Part shown: one piece after another, positions 42,775 through 44,996 of the stretch
Layout of the letters: the number at the start of each line of letters is the position of its first letter
Position numbering within the stretch: the first letter of the stretch is position 1
Source of the DNA: Flavobacterium sp. YO12
Lineage (GTDB): Bacteria; Bacteroidota; Bacteroidia; Flavobacteriales; Flavobacteriaceae
DNA: 44,996 nucleotides
Assembly: GCF_004119495.1 (NCBI RefSeq)
Contig: NZ_NRQU01000042.1
Coordinates: forward strand, 52 to 45,047
Direction of reading: 5' to 3'
The notes under the pieces: generated by a model
What the model was told of the DNA's origin: nothing
Databases searched by the model: none
The model's input: only the letters and a program-made list of their open reading frames with translations
Program-made: the position numbers and the translations under genes

Positions 42775-43962
42775 CTAAGAAATTACTCCCGAACCAACTA
42801 ATTCATTTTCTAAATACCAAGCTACAAACTGACCTTCGGTAATGGCAGATTGAGGCTCTTCAAAACGAACATACATTCCATCTTCAAATTGATGCAAAGT
42901 GGCTTTTTGCAAAGGCTGACGGTAACGAATTCTAGCCATTACTTCCATCGTTTCGCCAGTTTTCAAAGTCAAATCTGTGCGAATCCAATGTATTTCAGAT
43001 TTCCCAACAAACAAGGCTTTTTTAAATAAACCTGGATGATTGCTCGTTAATCCTGTATAAATAGTATTGGTATCAACATCAGTCGCAATAACAAACAAAG
43101 GATCTGTGGTGCCTCCAACATTTAAACCTTTTCGTTGTCCGTTAGTAAAATAATGTGCTCCTTGATGATTACCCATTATTTTTCCCATTGTTGGAATATA
43201 TTGCGGTTTTTGAGCTTCTAATTTTAATTCCTCTTCAAGTGATAAACCAGTTGGTTTTTCGATATTGTAAATTGGATCATTTTTATCAATTTGAACAATT
43301 TTACCTTCTTTTGGCTGTAATTTTTGTTGTAAAAACTCAGGCAGGCGTACTTTTCCAATAAAGCATAATCCTTGCGAATCTTTCTTTTCGGCTGTAACCA
43401 ATTCCATTTCAGCAGCTATTTCACGAACTTCTGGTTTAGTTAAAGCTCCAATTGGGAACAAAGCTTTTGATAATTGTTCTTGCGATAATTGACATAAAAA
43501 GTAAGATTGATCTTTGTTAACATCATTTCCAGCAACTAATTGATATACCGTTTTTCCATTAACTTCAATTTCGCTTTTTTGGCAATAATGTCCAGTTGCA
43601 ACATAATCTGCACCAAGACTTAATGCAATTTTCATAAAAACATCAAATTTGATTTCGCGATTACAAAGAACATCAGGATTTGGAGTTCTTCCTTTTTCAT
43701 ATTCATTGAACATATAGTCAACGATTTTTTCTTTGTATTGTTCGCTTAAATCAACAGTTTGAAACGGTATGCCAAGTTTTTCAGCTACTAATAAAGCATC
43801 ATTACTATCTTCTAACCAAGGACATTCGTTAGAAATAGTAACTGAGTCATCGTGCCAATTTTTCATAAAAAGCCCAATAACTTCGTATCCTTGCTGCTGT
43901 AATAAATAAGCTGCAACACTAGAATCTACTCCACCTGAAAGACCAACAACTACACGTTTCAT
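42775..43962 (-). CDS. mnmA: tRNA-specific 2-thiouridylase MnmA
   Basis: Cytoplasmic enzyme of 395 residues that puts sulfur on uridine 34 of tRNA-Glu, -Gln and -Lys. ATP-binding PP-loop [16 protein letters not shown] near the start; the catalytic cysteines are in [12 protein letters not shown] and [23 protein letters not shown] and [10 protein letters not shown] are also typical. Length is normal. ATG 43962 is used: the longer reading from 44004 begins upstream of the promoter box at 43991-43998. Confidence 0.96.
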   Translation of the reverse strand: MKRVVVGLSGGVDSSVAAYLLQQQGYEVIGLFMKNWHDDSVTISNECPWLEDSNDALLVAEKLGIPFQTVDLSEQYKEKIVDYMFNEYEKGRTPNPDVLCNREIKFDVFMKIALSLGADYVATGHYCQKSEIEVNGKTVYQLVAGNDVNKDQSYFLCQLSQEQLSKALFPIGALTKPEVREIAAEMELVTAEKKDSQGLCFIGKVRLPEFLQQKLQPKEGKIVQIDKNDPIYNIEKPTGLSLEEELKLEAQKPQYIPTMGKIMGNHQGAHYFTNGQRKGLNVGGTTDPLFVIATDVDTNTIYTGLTSNHPGLFKKALFVGKSEIHWIRTDLTLKTGETMEVMARIRYRQPLQKATLHQFEDGMYVRFEEPQSAITEGQFVAWYLENELVGSGVIS

Positions 43963-43990
43963 TTTAAAATGTTTATATTTTACAAGGGTG

Positions 43991-43998
43991 CAAAGGTA
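43991..43998 (-). promoter_or_regulatory. Probable -7 box for mnmA
   Basis: Minus strand reads TACCTTTG followed by CACCC, a good TAnnTTTG match, 28 nt before ATG 43962; it decides that start. Confidence 0.45.
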
Positions 43999-44103
43999 AG
44001 CCAAATTATAGATAATTGCAGTAGTTTTAATTGGTTTATATAATCCTGCGGTAGATAAAACTTATTGTTTAATTAATTACTTTTATTATTCAATAAAATC
44101 GTC

Positions 44104-44996
44104 ATGCAAAAATACATTTACACTCTGTTATTCTATTTTGTTTTGATGTCTTTAAGTGCTCAAAAGCACTCGTCAACGCTATCAGATTATGAAGCTTTTA
44201 AGGCATTTAGAGGAAAACCTTTGTCTGATAAATTTTCGAATATAGAATCTGTAAAAGTAATCTATGATTTACGAAAACAGAAAATGTATTATTTCAACAG
44301 TACGTTGATTCCTCTTCATTATGATTTCGCACTAAATTATCTGCATTACAATCAAGATTTAGAAGTTTTTAATAATGAAAATTACAGCAATACTCAAAAA
44401 GACCGTGATTTTTTACTAGGAAATTTAAATCACATTAAAGAAACTGATAAGTGGATTTTTGAATTGGCAGCTTCAGATCATATGCCGATTCCGCTTATAG
44501 AACGTTTTTTTAATCTTGTAACAAACTCGACTTTTATTGGAAAAAATTTAAAATTCTATTTGAACAATCCCGAGCAAATGGAATGGTTTCAGCAGAATAA
44601 GTTTAAAATTCCCTGCGTAAAATCAGATTATATTTTTAATGAACTTACCTACCAAGAAGTGGTTTCTGGGAATAATGTCGGCATTTTAAAACAATACAAA
44701 ATCAAAGATTTAGAAAGCCGAAAACCAAACTCAAACGAAATTGTAATTTTAGACGGTACACCTGATGTTTTACCCAACGTAAGAGGGATTATTGTAAATG
44801 AGCTGCAAACACCGCTGAGCCATTTAGTTCTATTAGGCAAAAACCGAAAGATTCCTATTATGGCTTATACAAAGGTTTTTTAAAGATGAAAACATCAATA
44901 AACTGCTTTCAAAAAAAGTGGAATTAAAAATTGAGGTTGATACTTTTTTTCATCAAAGAAACCGATAAAAAGATAGTAGAAAAGGTAAATTCAAAA
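44104..44996 (+). CDS. Exported PEP-utilising-type protein, partial at the window end, two frameshifts
   Basis: N-terminal part of a larger protein. Signal peptide ending SLSAQ (residues 1-19), then an unrecognised helical domain to about 215, then RGIIVNELQTPLSHLVLLGK, which resembles the mobile phosphohistidine domain of PEP synthase/PPDK proteins (the usual TPLSHLA motif). The frame as given stops at 44883 in GGTTTTTTAAA; with one T fewer it continues as KDENINKLLSKKVELKIEVD. A second break follows near 44950, where removal of one C gives IKETDKKIVEKVNSK to the window end. Probably sequencing error near a contig end, or a decaying gene. Exact function unknown. Confidence 0.65.

Overview
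The window looks like chromosome of a low-GC Flavobacterium-type member of the Bacteroidota. The evidence is AT-rich intergenic DNA, promoter -7 boxes of the form TAnnTTTG, little Shine-Dalgarno signal, a type IX secretion sorting domain on a secreted protease, and several families typical of the group (YfhO, DUF4834, DUF3810, DUF4268, an SPT/AOS-fold acyltransferase). No phage, insertion sequence, CRISPR array, rRNA or tRNA was seen.

Layout. 1-6200: a GH16 glucanase, the excision-repair ATPase gene uvrA (frameshifted as given), a small membrane protein and an MscS channel. 6240-12133: a co-oriented surface-glycan cluster (DUF4834, YfhO, small membrane protein, GT4 glycosyltransferase, flippase). 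12259-16359: an outer-membrane-type protein, a GNAT-like protein, a lipoprotein and a sphingolipid/sulfonolipid-type acyltransferase. 16770-25535: a nitrite/nitric-oxide respiration and NO-defence island. 25670-34636: an NYN-LOTUS protein, a glutamate-synthase-like protein, a DUF2809-rdgB pair, a DEAD-box helicase (frameshifted), a carboxypeptidase-regulatory-like protein and a dipeptidase. 34873-44996: DUF3810, an ECF sigma factor with a membrane partner, PlsC, a CoA-type Nudix hydrolase, DUF4268, a nitronate monooxygenase, an S8 protease, mnmA, and the start of a PEP-utilising-type protein that runs off the end.

The island is the most coherent system. Plus strand: nirK (copper nitrite reductase fused to cytochrome c), a NirV-like FGE-fold protein and an SCO copper chaperone. 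Minus strand: an Rrf2 regulator with an azurin lipoprotein, then qNor with the iron-sulfur repair protein Ric, then a heme-copper-oxidase-like membrane protein. One 26-bp inverted repeat (AATAAAAGAC, 6 nt, RTCTTTTATT) lies just upstream of nirK, norB and the Rrf2 gene and overlaps promoter elements at nirK and rrf2. I infer a self-controlled NO regulon that reduces nitrite through NO to N2O; no nosZ lies in the window.

Between the two arms is a cluster of REP-like hairpins with 3-nt loops. Three genes (uvrA, the DEAD helicase and the last gene) carry one-base indels, mostly in or beside homopolymers, which suggests assembly or sequencing error at least as much as real inactivation.
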